Assembly (NCBI GenBank): GCA_964251385.1
Contig: CAXUJK010000002.1
Coordinates: 310,001-374,000 of the forward strand
DNA from: CADCVW01 sp964251385
GTDB lineage: Bacteria; Pseudomonadota; Alphaproteobacteria; Sphingomonadales; Sphingomonadaceae
Length of the DNA: 64,000 nt
Reading direction: 5' to 3'
Under the pieces are notes generated by a model. That model was not told where the DNA came from, ran no database searches, and worked only from the letters and a program-made list of their open reading frames with translations. The position numbers and the translations under genes are program-made. Below, piece after piece: positions 7,968 to 16,399 of this stretch; positions within the stretch are counted from its first letter, which is position 1; every line of letters starts with the position of its first letter.

Positions 7968-9278
7968 ATGACGCAGTTTTCCGATCTCGGGCTTTCCGGC
8001 CCGATCCTTCAGGCGCTCGCCGCCGCCGACTACGACACCCCGACCCCGATCCAGGCGCAGGCGATCCCGCTCGTGCTCGCCGGCAAGGACCTGCTCGGCA
8101 TCGCGCAGACGGGAACGGGCAAGACCGCCGCGTTCACGCTCCCCTCGTTGGACACGCTCGCCAAGGCGAACAAGCGCCCCGGGCCGCGGTCGTGCCGCAT
8201 GCTCGTGCTCTCGCCGACGCGCGAGCTCGCGTCGCAGATCGCGGACAATGCGACGCGCTACGCCCGTTTCCTCCCCATCAACATCACGACCGCGTTCGGC
8301 GGGGTGCCGATCGGCAAGCAGCAGCGTGCGCTCGCCGGCGGCGTCGACATCCTGGTGGCGACGCCCGGCCGCCTGATCGACCTGATCGAAAACCGCATGC
8401 TGACGCTCGACAAGGTCGAGATCCTGGTGCTCGACGAGGCGGACCAGATGCTCGATCTTGGCTTCATTCATGCGCTGCGCCGCATTGTCGGGCTGCTGCC
8501 TCGCCAGCGCCAGACTTTGTTCTTCTCCGCGACGATGCCGTCGTCGATCAAGGATCTGGCGGGCAAGTTCCTCAAGGACCCCGTGCAGGTGGCGGTTACC
8601 CCCGTCGCGTCGACCGCCGAAAAGGTCGAACAGCGCGGCATCTTCGTCAACCAGACGGAGAAGCAGGCGCTGCTGACGCTCACCCTGCGCGGCGACCGCG
8701 ACATGGACCGGGTGCTGATCTTTTCGCGCACCAAGCACGGCGCGGACCGCATCGTGAAGCTGCTCGGACAGTCGGGCATCCCGGCCAACGCGATCCACGG
8801 CAACAAGAGCCAGCCGCAACGCGAACGCGCGCTCGCCGAGTTCAAGGCGGGCAAGGCGAAGATCCTGGTCGCGACGGACATCGCCGCGCGCGGGATCGAC
8901 GTGTCGAACGTCAGCCACGTCGTCAATTTCGACATGCCGCCCGTGCCCGAGCAATATGTCCACCGCATCGGGCGCACCGCGCGCGCCGGGGCGGCGGGGA
9001 TCGCGCTGAGCTTCATCGATCACGACGAAAAAGCGTATCTCAAAGGGATCGAGCGGCTGACGGGGCAGCATCTGACCATGCTGCCGCTGCCCGACAATTT
9101 CGTGCAGGAAGCCAATCGCGTGAAGGCGACGCGGGTCTCCACGCCCGAACAGGTCGCGGACGAAGCGCGCGAGGCCAACCGCCCCGCGACCGCGCAACGC
9201 CGCCGCAAGCCGCCGCAGCACCCGCGTGGGCCGTTGAACACGCATCGGGCCCGGCGGCGCGCGAGCCAGGCGGGGTAA
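7968..9278 (+). CDS. rhlE: DEAD-box RNA helicase, RhlE type
   Basis: This 436-residue protein carries the full helicase core in order: Q-motif (TPTPIQAQAIP), motif I (AQTGTGKTAAF), Ia (PTRELASQI), II (DEAD), III (SAT), motif V (ATDIAARGIDV) and VI (HRIGRTARAG). A short basic tail rich in Arg, Pro and Lys follows, as in RhlE proteins. It unwinds or remodels RNA, typically in ribosome assembly, mRNA decay or cold adaptation. I chose the ATG that gives MTQFSDLGLS because RhlE homologues begin this way. The in-frame extension upstream reads through the hairpin leader and looks non-coding. Confidence 0.93.
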   Translation: MTQFSDLGLSGPILQALAAADYDTPTPIQAQAIPLVLAGKDLLGIAQTGTGKTAAFTLPSLDTLAKANKRPGPRSCRMLVLSPTRELASQIADNATRYARFLPINITTAFGGVPIGKQQRALAGGVDILVATPGRLIDLIENRMLTLDKVEILVLDEADQMLDLGFIHALRRIVGLLPRQRQTLFFSATMPSSIKDLAGKFLKDPVQVAVTPVASTAEKVEQRGIFVNQTEKQALLTLTLRGDRDMDRVLIFSRTKHGADRIVKLLGQSGIPANAIHGNKSQPQRERALAEFKAGKAKILVATDIAARGIDVSNVSHVVNFDMPPVPEQYVHRIGRTARAGAAGIALSFIDHDEKAYLKGIERLTGQHLTMLPLPDNFVQEANRVKATRVSTPEQVADEAREANRPATAQRRRKPPQHPRGPLNTHRARRRASQAG

Positions 9279-9314
9279 CCTTTCCGCTTCTGCCCGGCTA
9301 CTTCCACCCAGCTT

Positions 9315-9383
9315 CGTTCGTCCCGAGTGAAAACGAGGGGCGTTCGACGGGTTAGCGCCCCTCGTTTTCACTCGGGACGAACG
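9315..9383. repeat. Perfect 28-base inverted repeat (extragenic palindrome)
   Basis: Two 28-base arms are exact reverse complements around a 13-base loop. The arm carries GTCCCGAGTGAAAACGAGGG, a style of short intergenic repeat common in sphingomonad genomes. It can fold into a long hairpin and may also end transcription of the helicase gene. It overlaps the proposed 5' end of the TonB receptor gene. Confidence 0.85.
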
Positions 9384-11450
9384 GCATTGTTGTTTGCGTT
9401 GGTGTTGCAGAGTGTCGCGGCGGGTGCTGTTCAGCCCGTACTCGCGCAAAATCCCGAACCCGACGAGATCGTCGTCACCGGCCGCGCGCTCGCCGTGCCG
9501 CTCGGCGACGAAGCGTACGATGTCGTCACGATCGACCGCGACCGGCTGACCGACTCCGCCTCCGGCCGGCTCGACGAGATCCTCAAATCCATACCCGGCT
9601 TCCAGCTGTTCCGCCGGTCGGACGCGCGCTCGGCCAATCCGACCTCGCAAGGCGCCACCCTGCGCGCGCTCGGCGGCAACGCGTCTTCGCGCGCGCTTCT
9701 GGTGCTCGACGGTGTGCCGCAGAGCGATCCGTTCGGCGGCTGGATCAACTGGCCCGCGTTCGACCCGGCGCGGCTGGGCCAAGTCCGCGTCACGCGCGGC
9801 GGCGGCACGGGCGCGAACGGGCCGGGCGCGCTGGCCGGTACTATCGAGCTTTTCAGTGCCGCCCCCCGCGATCTGTCCGGATTCGGCGGGGACCTGGCAT
9901 ACGGCAGCCGCGACAGCCTCGACATGCGGCTGAACGGGGCAGGCACGATCGGCGAAGTCTTCGTAAGCCTTTCGGGCAATCTCGGTCGCGGAGCGGGGTT
10001 CATCCCCGTGATCGCTTCCCAACGCGGCCCCGCCGACCGGCGCTCTCCTTATGCGCAGGCAAGTCTGGCCGCGCGTGCGATCGTGCCGGTCGGACCGTAC
10101 GAGCTGCAGCTGTCGGGGTCCGGCTTTTCGGACGAACGGGAGCGCGGGCTTGCGTTCACCCGCATCGAGACGGTCGGCGGCGACGTGTCTGCGCGGCTTG
10201 TCGGCTCCGATCTGTCATTGCTCGCGTACCGCCAACACCGTCGTTTCGCTAACCAATTCGCCTCCGCCAACGCCGCGCGGACGATCACGACCGCGACGCT
10301 GGATCAGTACGCCGTGCCGAGCAACGGAACGGGCGGCAGCGTCGAGTACCGGCCGCTGCAATCCGACGCGGCCGAAGTTCGCATCGGTGCCGACGTGCGG
10401 CGCACAGTGGGCGAAAGTCGCGAACGTTTCGCCTTTGTCACGGGCGCGCCGACCCGGCGGCGGATCGCGGGCGGCAGGACGCTGACGGCCGGCGCGTTCG
10501 CGGAAGGGACGATCAAGCCGTCCGATGCGCTGACGCTGACGGGCGGCGCGCGCATTGATCGTTGGCGAATCAGCGACGGTCGGTTGAACGAAAACGTGCT
10601 CGCGACGGGCGCATCGCTGACCCAAACGGAGTTCGCGAACCGGAGCGGCTGGCGTCCGACGGCCCGCGCGGGGATCGCCTATCGTCCGGCAGGTGCGGTG
10701 ACGTTGCGGTCCGCCGCCTATCTCGGGTGGCGCTTGCCGACGTTGAACGAGCTGTACCGCCCGTTCCGGCTTGGCCCCGACGCGACCGCGGCCAACGCGG
10801 AGTTGGCGCCCGAACGCCTGCGAGGCATCGAGGCGGGGATCGACTACCGCCCGCTGTCGAACGCGCGCGCGAGCGTCACGCTGTTCGCCAGCCGCCTCGA
10901 CGACGCGATCGCCAACGTCACGATCGCACGCGGACCGGGCGTGTTCCCAGGCGTCGGGTTCGTGTCGGCGGCGGGCGAGTTCCGGCAGCGGCGCAACCTG
11001 GACGCGGTGACGTCGCGCGGGATCGAGTTCGATGCGGCATTAACCCTGCGTAGCTGGTCGCTCGACTTCGGCTACGCGTTCAGCGATGCACGCGTGCGCG
11101 GGTCCGGGGTGGCGGCGGCGCTGGATGGATTGCGCCCTGCACAGACGCCGCGGCACAGCGGGTCGGTTATGCTCGGCTGGTCGGCGAGGGACGGCGCGCG
11201 CGCGTCGCTGACCGCACGCTATGTCGGGAACCAGTTCGAAGACGACTTGAACAGCCAGCTGTTAATGGACGCGCTGGTGTTCGACGCATCTGCGGAACTG
11301 CCGGCAACGGACTGGCTCAGCCTGGAAGCCAGAGCGGAAAACATCGGCAACGCCAAGGTCAAGGCAGGCATGACGTCAGATAGCATCATCGAACGCGCGA
11401 CACCCCGCACCTTGTGGCTTTCGTTAAGGGCGCGCATTCCCGCTAGGTAA
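9327..11450 (+). CDS. TonB-dependent outer-membrane receptor
   Basis: The 707-residue frame has a signal-like N-terminus (hydrophobic LLFALVLQSVAAGAV, cleavage near VLAQ), a TonB box-like DEIVVTGR, a plug domain with LVLDGVPQSDPFGG, and a long beta-barrel part ending in an aromatic-rich strand. Such receptors import siderophores, vitamins or glycans using energy passed by TonB. The substrate is not readable. The only early start is GTG, which lies inside a perfect palindrome and lacks a ribosome site. A TTG at 9387 is an alternative but would leave no positive residue before the signal sequence. No importer or regulator genes flank it. Confidence 0.88.
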   Translation: MKTRGVRRVSAPRFHSGRTALLFALVLQSVAAGAVQPVLAQNPEPDEIVVTGRALAVPLGDEAYDVVTIDRDRLTDSASGRLDEILKSIPGFQLFRRSDARSANPTSQGATLRALGGNASSRALLVLDGVPQSDPFGGWINWPAFDPARLGQVRVTRGGGTGANGPGALAGTIELFSAAPRDLSGFGGDLAYGSRDSLDMRLNGAGTIGEVFVSLSGNLGRGAGFIPVIASQRGPADRRSPYAQASLAARAIVPVGPYELQLSGSGFSDERERGLAFTRIETVGGDVSARLVGSDLSLLAYRQHRRFANQFASANAARTITTATLDQYAVPSNGTGGSVEYRPLQSDAAEVRIGADVRRTVGESRERFAFVTGAPTRRRIAGGRTLTAGAFAEGTIKPSDALTLTGGARIDRWRISDGRLNENVLATGASLTQTEFANRSGWRPTARAGIAYRPAGAVTLRSAAYLGWRLPTLNELYRPFRLGPDATAANAELAPERLRGIEAGIDYRPLSNARASVTLFASRLDDAIANVTIARGPGVFPGVGFVSAAGEFRQRRNLDAVTSRGIEFDAALTLRSWSLDFGYAFSDARVRGSGVAAALDGLRPAQTPRHSGSVMLGWSARDGARASLTARYVGNQFEDDLNSQLLMDALVFDASAELPATDWLSLEARAENIGNAKVKAGMTSDSIIERATPRTLWLSLRARIPAR

Positions 11451-11485
11451 AAGGGCCGGAGCCTTTGCGCCCCGACCCTCGCGTG

Positions 11486-12400
11486 TCACATCTTCTTGTA
11501 GAGCTGCGTCGCCATCTCGAAGATTTCCTCCGGCCTGTAGTCCGGCGTGAACGCACTTGCCGCCCCTTCGAGCTCGGGCATCTTGGCCCCGTCCGGCATG
11601 CCGTCGACGACCTCGAGTTCGCCGGGAGGATCATCGGGCAAGGCCTGTTCGCCATTGCCCCAGATCCCCGCCATCTCGGCATAATCGTTCGGGCTCCAGC
11701 GGTACAAACGGCGGTGGCTGCCTTCGTCCAGATATTTCTGACACTCGGGGATCTTGTCGGTCGGAATGTTGGGCATGGGCAACATCTTTTCCATCGACAC
11801 GCCCGTCAGCTTCTTGAGCGCCAGCGCGTACGCGTGCGCGTGGACGCCGCCGCGCACGAGCAGATAGCCGCAGACCTCGCGGCCCGTCTTGTTGTCCTCG
11901 GTCAGCGTTTCGTAGACGCGCAGCTTGTGCATGCGCGCGCCGCATTCGAGGAAGAAGTTGTGCAACGTGTCGAGAACGAGATTTCCAGTAGAGAACACGA
12001 ACGTTCCGTTCCACGGGCGCATGTTGCTGTCCTCGGGGATCGCGCCGCCGCCCGCGTGCAGGAACGCCGCCGCGTTGCGCATGTCGCTCATGTCCGAATA
12101 CGGGCCCTTGGAGACGTCCTCACCCCGTTCGGGGTCAGGGCCGTTGTTAAGCATCGCTATGCCGGTCGACACGAGTTCGACATGCCCCAGTTCCTCGGCG
12201 GTGATGCCGGCCACGAGGCTGTGGAAGGGCTTGAGCTTGTGTTTGTTGCGGAAGTTGAAGCTCTGGAACATGTAGTTGTTCAACGTCGACATCTCGCCGA
12301 ACTTGCCGCCGAGCAATTCGGACAAGGCGGACGCGGCGTTCGGGTCGGCGCGTTTGGGTAGAGGCAGGTCGGTCTGCAGCTTGTCGACGCGCATGAACAT
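11486..12400 (-). CDS. Manganese catalase
   Basis: This 304-residue four-helix-bundle protein begins MFMRVDKLQTDLPLPK, the standard start of non-haem manganese catalases. It decomposes hydrogen peroxide using a di-manganese centre. The metal ligands are in GGKFGEMSTLNNYMFQSFNF (Glu), AGITAEELGHVELV (Glu and His) and the later LLVRGGVHAHAYALAL (His). A helical tail with YRPEEIFEMATQLYKKM follows. An ECF-type stress promoter is suggested upstream. It converges on the TonB receptor gene. Confidence 0.92.
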   Translation of the reverse strand: MFMRVDKLQTDLPLPKRADPNAASALSELLGGKFGEMSTLNNYMFQSFNFRNKHKLKPFHSLVAGITAEELGHVELVSTGIAMLNNGPDPERGEDVSKGPYSDMSDMRNAAAFLHAGGGAIPEDSNMRPWNGTFVFSTGNLVLDTLHNFFLECGARMHKLRVYETLTEDNKTGREVCGYLLVRGGVHAHAYALALKKLTGVSMEKMLPMPNIPTDKIPECQKYLDEGSHRRLYRWSPNDYAEMAGIWGNGEQALPDDPPGELEVVDGMPDGAKMPELEGAASAFTPDYRPEEIFEMATQLYKKM

Positions 12401-12452
12401 GGGCGGTGATCCTTTTGGACAGGTCCGCCCGAGTGGCCGACCGAACCCCTAG

Positions 12453-12478
12453 AACCGGACGCGGCGCGCTTTCGTTCC
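12453..12478 (-). promoter_or_regulatory. Candidate EcfG-type general stress promoter of Mn-catalase
   Basis: Reading on the minus strand, GGAAC is followed after 16 bases by CGGTT. Alphaproteobacterial general-stress promoters have GGAAC, 16-17 bases, then a GTT-containing box. The distance to the catalase ATG, just over 50 bases, is plausible. Confidence 0.5.
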
Positions 12479-12490
12479 TACTGTTGGCGG

Positions 12491-12973
12491 CTAAGTTTTG
12501 GCCGTCCCCGTAACGAGTTTGACGAGCGCGGCGTCGAGTGCCTGGAGAAAGCGCGAGCGATCGGTCTTGGCGAACGGCGCGGGGCCGCCAACGATGTCTC
12601 CGCCCGCGCGCAGGTCCGCCATGATGGCGCGAGTGGCGATGGACGCGCCGATCGAGCTGGTGGTGAACGGCTTGCCGTTGGGGGCGATGACGCTCGCGCC
12701 GGCCTTGAGGCAGCGGTCGGCGAGCAGGATGTCGGTGGTCACCACGACCACACCCGCAGCCGCTCGCTCCGCGATCCAGTCGTCAGCGGCGTCGAACGCG
12801 TCGCCGACGACGACGCGATCGATCAACGGATGCGCCGGGGTGCGGATGGGCGAGTTGCTGACGATCGTGACGGGCACCTCGTGGCGCCACGCGACTTTGT
12901 AGATCTCATCCTTCACCGGGCACGCGTCGGCGTCGACGAGGATGCGCCCAAACTTCTCAGGCAAGAGCGTCAA
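12491..12973 (-). CDS. yaiI: YaiI/YqxD family protein (UPF0178)
   Basis: This 160-residue protein carries the family hallmark ILVDADACPVKDEI near its start and TTDILLADRC in the middle. The fold is PIN/NYN-like, and a nuclease role is suspected for the family but not established. The start is TTG, and it overlaps the TGA of the upstream DEAD-box gene as TTGA, so translation is coupled. This makes it the downstream member of a two-gene unit. Confidence 0.88.
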   Translation of the reverse strand: MTLLPEKFGRILVDADACPVKDEIYKVAWRHEVPVTIVSNSPIRTPAHPLIDRVVVGDAFDAADDWIAERAAAGVVVVTTDILLADRCLKAGASVIAPNGKPFTTSSIGASIATRAIMADLRAGGDIVGGPAPFAKTDRSRFLQALDAALVKLVTGTAKT

Positions 12974-14700
12974 CGCGGGTTGGTGGGTCGGGCCTGGTAC
13001 TTCGGCTTGGGCTTCGGCCGCATCGGCGGGCCGTCACGGCGCTGCTGCGGACCCGCGTTTGGTCTCCGCGCACCCAGCCTCGCGGCGTCGCGCGGCGGGC
13101 CGTCGGCCTGCTGGAACTGCACCCCGCCTTCGTCATCCGGACCTACGGTCCGCTTGATCGCGGCCATGAACTTGCCCGCGACGGCGCGCGGGATTTCGAA
13201 CATCGTCTCGGTCTGCGCGATGCGGATGGCGCCGACTTCGTTCTTGGTGATGTGACCGCGCCTGCACAGCAGCGGGAGCAGCCAGCGCGCGTCGGCATTG
13301 TCCTTGCGGCCGACGTCCATGCGGAACCAGATCGTGTCCTCGAAGCCCGGACGCGGGCCATCGTCGCGGGTGGAACGCGGCGCGACTGCGGAGGCGTCGA
13401 GCATCTCTTCCGACGTGGGCATGCGTGCCCGGTGGACGCGGACGAGCGCTGCGGCGATGTCCTCGGGCGTGCGCTCGGCGAGCAGGCGCGCGGCGAGCTC
13501 GCGGTCCTCGTCGTCGATCTCCTGCGGCTCCATCAGCGTGGCGAGCAGGCGTTCGCGGTCGTTGCGGGCGATGTCCTCGCGCGACGGGGCCTCGATCCAC
13601 TGGACGTCGATCTTGGCGCCGCGCAACATCATGTCGACGCGGCGGCGCTTGGGGTAGGGGACGATGAGCACCGCCGTGCCCTTCTTGCCCGCACGCCCGG
13701 TACGGCCCGAGCGGTGTTGGAGCGCGTCGGCATCGCGGGGCAGCTCGACGTGGATGACCAGACTGAGCGACGCCAGGTCGAGGCCGCGCGCGGCGACGTC
13801 GGTGGCGACGCAGACGCGGGCTCTGCGGTCGCGCAATGCCTGAAGCGCGGCGTTGCGTTCGTTCTGCGAATGCTCGCCCGACAGCGCGACCGCGTCGAAC
13901 CCGCGTTCGATCAGGCTGGCGTGGAGGTGGCGCACATTGTCGCGCGTCGCGCAGAACAGCATCGCGGATTCGGCTTCGTGGAAGCGCAGCAGGTTGACGA
14001 CCGCGTTCTCGATATCGGCGGGCGCGACGGTGACGGCTTGGTAGCTGATGTCGCCGTGGCCGCGGTCCTCCCCGACGGTCGAGATGCGCAGCGCGTCGCG
14101 CTGATAGCGTTTGGCGAGCGCGACGATCGGCTTGGGGATGGTGGCCGAAAACAGCATCGAGCGACGCTCGTTCGGCGTCGCGTCGAGGATTTGTTCGAGG
14201 TCTTCCCGGAACCCCATGTCGAGCATCTCGTCCGCCTCGTCGAGCACGGCGACGCGCAACGCGGACAGATCGAGCGCGCCGCGCTCGAGATGGTCGCGCA
14301 GGCGTCCCGGCGTGCCGACGACGATGTGCGCGCCGCCCGACAGGCTGCGGCGTTCCTTCGACGCGTCCATGCCGCCGACGCAGGTGGCGATGCGCGCGCC
14401 CGCCTTGGCGTAGAGCCACGACAGCTCGCGGCTGACCTGCAGTGCCAGCTCGCGTGTCGGTGCGACCACGAGCGCGAGCGGCAGCAGCGCGAAGGGCAGC
14501 GTGCCGTTCTCCTCGAGCAGCTGTCCCGCCATCGCGAGCCCGAAGGCGACCGTCTTGCCCGACCCCGTCTGCGCGGACACGAGCAGGTCGCGGCCCTGCG
14601 CATCGGGCGCGATCACCGCCGCCTGAACGGGGGTCGGGGTCTCGTATCCCTTGGCGGTCAGCGCCTCGGCGAGCAGGGAGGGGAGGTGGGAGAAAGGCAT
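12970..14700 (-). CDS. DEAD-box RNA helicase with DbpA-like RNA-binding C-terminus
   Basis: The 576-residue protein has all helicase motifs: TPTPVQAAVI, AQTGSGKTVAF, PTRELALQV, DEADEMLD, SATIPK, ATDVAARGLDL and HRSGRTGRAG. After a linker with many charged residues, residues about 445-530 resemble the DbpA-type RNA-binding domain (TIWFRMDVGRKDNADARWLL, then ITKNEVGAIRI). An Arg/Pro/Lys-rich tail ends it. The domain layout fits the DeaD/CsdA group, which acts in ribosome assembly and RNA turnover, often at low temperature. It is distinct from the RhlE-type helicase nearby and is followed by yaiI with a four-base overlap. Confidence 0.92.
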   Translation of the reverse strand: MPFSHLPSLLAEALTAKGYETPTPVQAAVIAPDAQGRDLLVSAQTGSGKTVAFGLAMAGQLLEENGTLPFALLPLALVVAPTRELALQVSRELSWLYAKAGARIATCVGGMDASKERRSLSGGAHIVVGTPGRLRDHLERGALDLSALRVAVLDEADEMLDMGFREDLEQILDATPNERRSMLFSATIPKPIVALAKRYQRDALRISTVGEDRGHGDISYQAVTVAPADIENAVVNLLRFHEAESAMLFCATRDNVRHLHASLIERGFDAVALSGEHSQNERNAALQALRDRRARVCVATDVAARGLDLASLSLVIHVELPRDADALQHRSGRTGRAGKKGTAVLIVPYPKRRRVDMMLRGAKIDVQWIEAPSREDIARNDRERLLATLMEPQEIDDEDRELAARLLAERTPEDIAAALVRVHRARMPTSEEMLDASAVAPRSTRDDGPRPGFEDTIWFRMDVGRKDNADARWLLPLLCRRGHITKNEVGAIRIAQTETMFEIPRAVAGKFMAAIKRTVGPDDEGGVQFQQADGPPRDAARLGARRPNAGPQQRRDGPPMRPKPKPKYQARPTNPR

Positions 14701-14739
14701 GTGGATCCAGTAGGTTGAGCGCGCACACAGGCGCGCCGG

Positions 14740-15198
14740 TCAGGCAATCGCGTCGACGCCGACGATTTCGATTGCATCCGCCTTACCACCAAAAGGCAGC
14801 ACATCGCCAGCCGCTCCGCCGATCAGCGCGCGCGCAAGCGGCGCGTTGAACCCGATGCGGTTGGTTGCAGGCTCGGCCTCGTCATCGCCGACGATGTCGA
14901 TCGTTCGCGGCTCGCCGTTCAACGTGAAGGTCACGCGCGTTCCGAACCCCGCTTCCTCGCCGCCCGGCCATGTCGTCACGCGCGCGGTGGCGAGGCGGGT
15001 GCGCCAGTAGTTGAGCGTGCGCTTGCGGTCGGCTGCGACGGCTTCGTCTCCGCTCGTCTCCGCCTCCAGTTCGGCGACGCGTGCTTCGATCAGGCCAAGC
15101 CCGCGCGCGGTGACCAGGTTCGGCCCTGCCGGAACAGGCAACTCGAAGCGAGGCTCCTTGTGCTCCTCGTCGCTTTCGCGGCGGAACGCGACGCTCAA
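14740..15198 (-). CDS. GreA/GreB-family transcription elongation factor
   Basis: The 152-residue product starts MSVAFRRESDEEHKEPRFEL at a TTG and has a coiled N-terminal part (ARGLGLIEARVAELEAE) followed by a C-terminal FKBP-like domain with IDIVGDDEAEPATNRIGFNA and a final IEIVGVDAI. Gre factors rescue stalled RNA polymerase by stimulating cleavage of the transcript. The coil is shorter than in classical GreA, so it may be a polymerase secondary-channel binder with a changed role. The TTG overlaps the TGA of the upstream alcohol dehydrogenase gene as TTGA. Confidence 0.85.
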   Translation of the reverse strand: MSVAFRRESDEEHKEPRFELPVPAGPNLVTARGLGLIEARVAELEAETSGDEAVAADRKRTLNYWRTRLATARVTTWPGGEEAGFGTRVTFTLNGEPRTIDIVGDDEAEPATNRIGFNAPLARALIGGAAGDVLPFGGKADAIEIVGVDAIA

Positions 15199-16244
15199 AG
15201 CGTCGCCATGTCGATCACGAAGCGATATTTGACGTCGCTCTTCTTCATGCGGTCGTAAGCCGTCTCGATCTCGTCCATGCGGATCGTCTCGATATCCGAC
15301 ACGATGCCATGCTCGGCACAGAAATCGAGCATCTCCTGCGTCTCCGCGATGCCGCCGATCAGCGAGCCGGCGAGGTGGCGGCGCTTGAAGATCAGGTTGC
15401 CGACCGACGGCGAGGGGTGCGGCTGATCGGGGACGCCGAGCATGCACATCGTGCCGTCGCGCTTCAGCAGGTTCAGGAACGCGTCGAGGTCGTGCTTGGC
15501 CGACACCGAATTCAAGATGAAGTCAAACGATCCGGCATGCGCCTTCATCTCGTCGCGGTTCTTCGACACGACGACTTCGTCCGCGCCGAGTTTGCGCGCA
15601 TCGTCCCGCTTGCCGTCGGAAGTCGTGAACGCGACGACATGCGCGCCCATCGCATGCGCGATCTTGATCCCCATGTGGCCGAGCCCTCCGATGCCGACCA
15701 CACCCACCTTCTTGCCGGGGCCGACGTTCCAGTGGCGCAGCGGCGAATAGGTCGTGATGCCCGCGCACAGCAAAGGCGCCACGGCGGCGAGCTGTTCTTC
15801 GGAATGATCGATGCGCAGGACGAACTCCTCGCGGACGACGATGGCTTTCGAATAGCCTCCGTACGTGTTTTCCCCGGACACCTTGTCCTTGCCGTTATAC
15901 GTGCCGACGAAGCCGGTTTCGCAATATTGCTCCAGACCTTCGGCGCAGCTGGGGCAGGTCAGGTCCGCGTCGACCATGCAGCCGACGCCGACGACGTCGC
16001 CGATCTTGAACTTCGTCACGTCCGGACCCGTTTCGCGGACGCGGCCGACGATCTCGTGGCCGGGGACGCACGGGTAGATCGTCCCGCCCCATTCGGACTT
16101 TACCGTATGAAGGTCCGAGTGGCAGACGCCGCAATGCGAGATATCGATGGCAACGTCGTTCGCGCGCAAGTCGCGGCGTTCGAAGCTGAAGGGGGCGAGC
16201 GGCGCGTCGGCCGAATGGGCGGCGTAGCCCTGCGTCGTGGTCAT
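15195..16244 (-). CDS. Zinc-dependent NAD(P) alcohol dehydrogenase, YahK/CAD type
   Basis: This 349-residue medium-chain dehydrogenase oxidises alcohols or reduces aldehydes. Catalytic zinc ligands lie in GVCHSDLH and PGHE, and the Rossmann motif is GIGGLGHMGIK. The structural zinc loop reads DADLTCPSCAEGLEQYC. In relatives its first ligand is a cysteine (DSCxxCxxC), and here it is aspartate. An AAGGAAG ribosome site precedes the ATG, and the longer in-frame extension has no support. It diverges from a flavin monooxygenase gene and overlaps the Gre gene downstream. Confidence 0.9.
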   Translation of the reverse strand: MTTTQGYAAHSADAPLAPFSFERRDLRANDVAIDISHCGVCHSDLHTVKSEWGGTIYPCVPGHEIVGRVRETGPDVTKFKIGDVVGVGCMVDADLTCPSCAEGLEQYCETGFVGTYNGKDKVSGENTYGGYSKAIVVREEFVLRIDHSEEQLAAVAPLLCAGITTYSPLRHWNVGPGKKVGVVGIGGLGHMGIKIAHAMGAHVVAFTTSDGKRDDARKLGADEVVVSKNRDEMKAHAGSFDFILNSVSAKHDLDAFLNLLKRDGTMCMLGVPDQPHPSPSVGNLIFKRRHLAGSLIGGIAETQEMLDFCAEHGIVSDIETIRMDEIETAYDRMKKSDVKYRFVIDMATL

Positions 16245-16399
16245 GGCGGGGGCGCTTCCTTGGCAAAGAAGAAGGTTGGCGAGCGTGGAGGAAAGGGGTG
16301 GCGCGCGGCAGGGGGAACCGCGCGCCGGTTTCGATGTAGTACCGATCACCGGCAACGCAAGTTACTTGGCGCGGCGATTTGCATACCCATCTTGGATCG

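Noticed and set aside
7962..10022. A 686-codon open frame on the minus strand across the helicase and TonB receptor genes
   Set aside because: It covers two clear plus-strand genes and a palindrome and has antisense-like composition.
16261..16399. GGAAC near 16314 as a stress promoter for the flavin monooxygenase
   Set aside because: The following GGTTT is only about nine bases away, too near for this promoter class.
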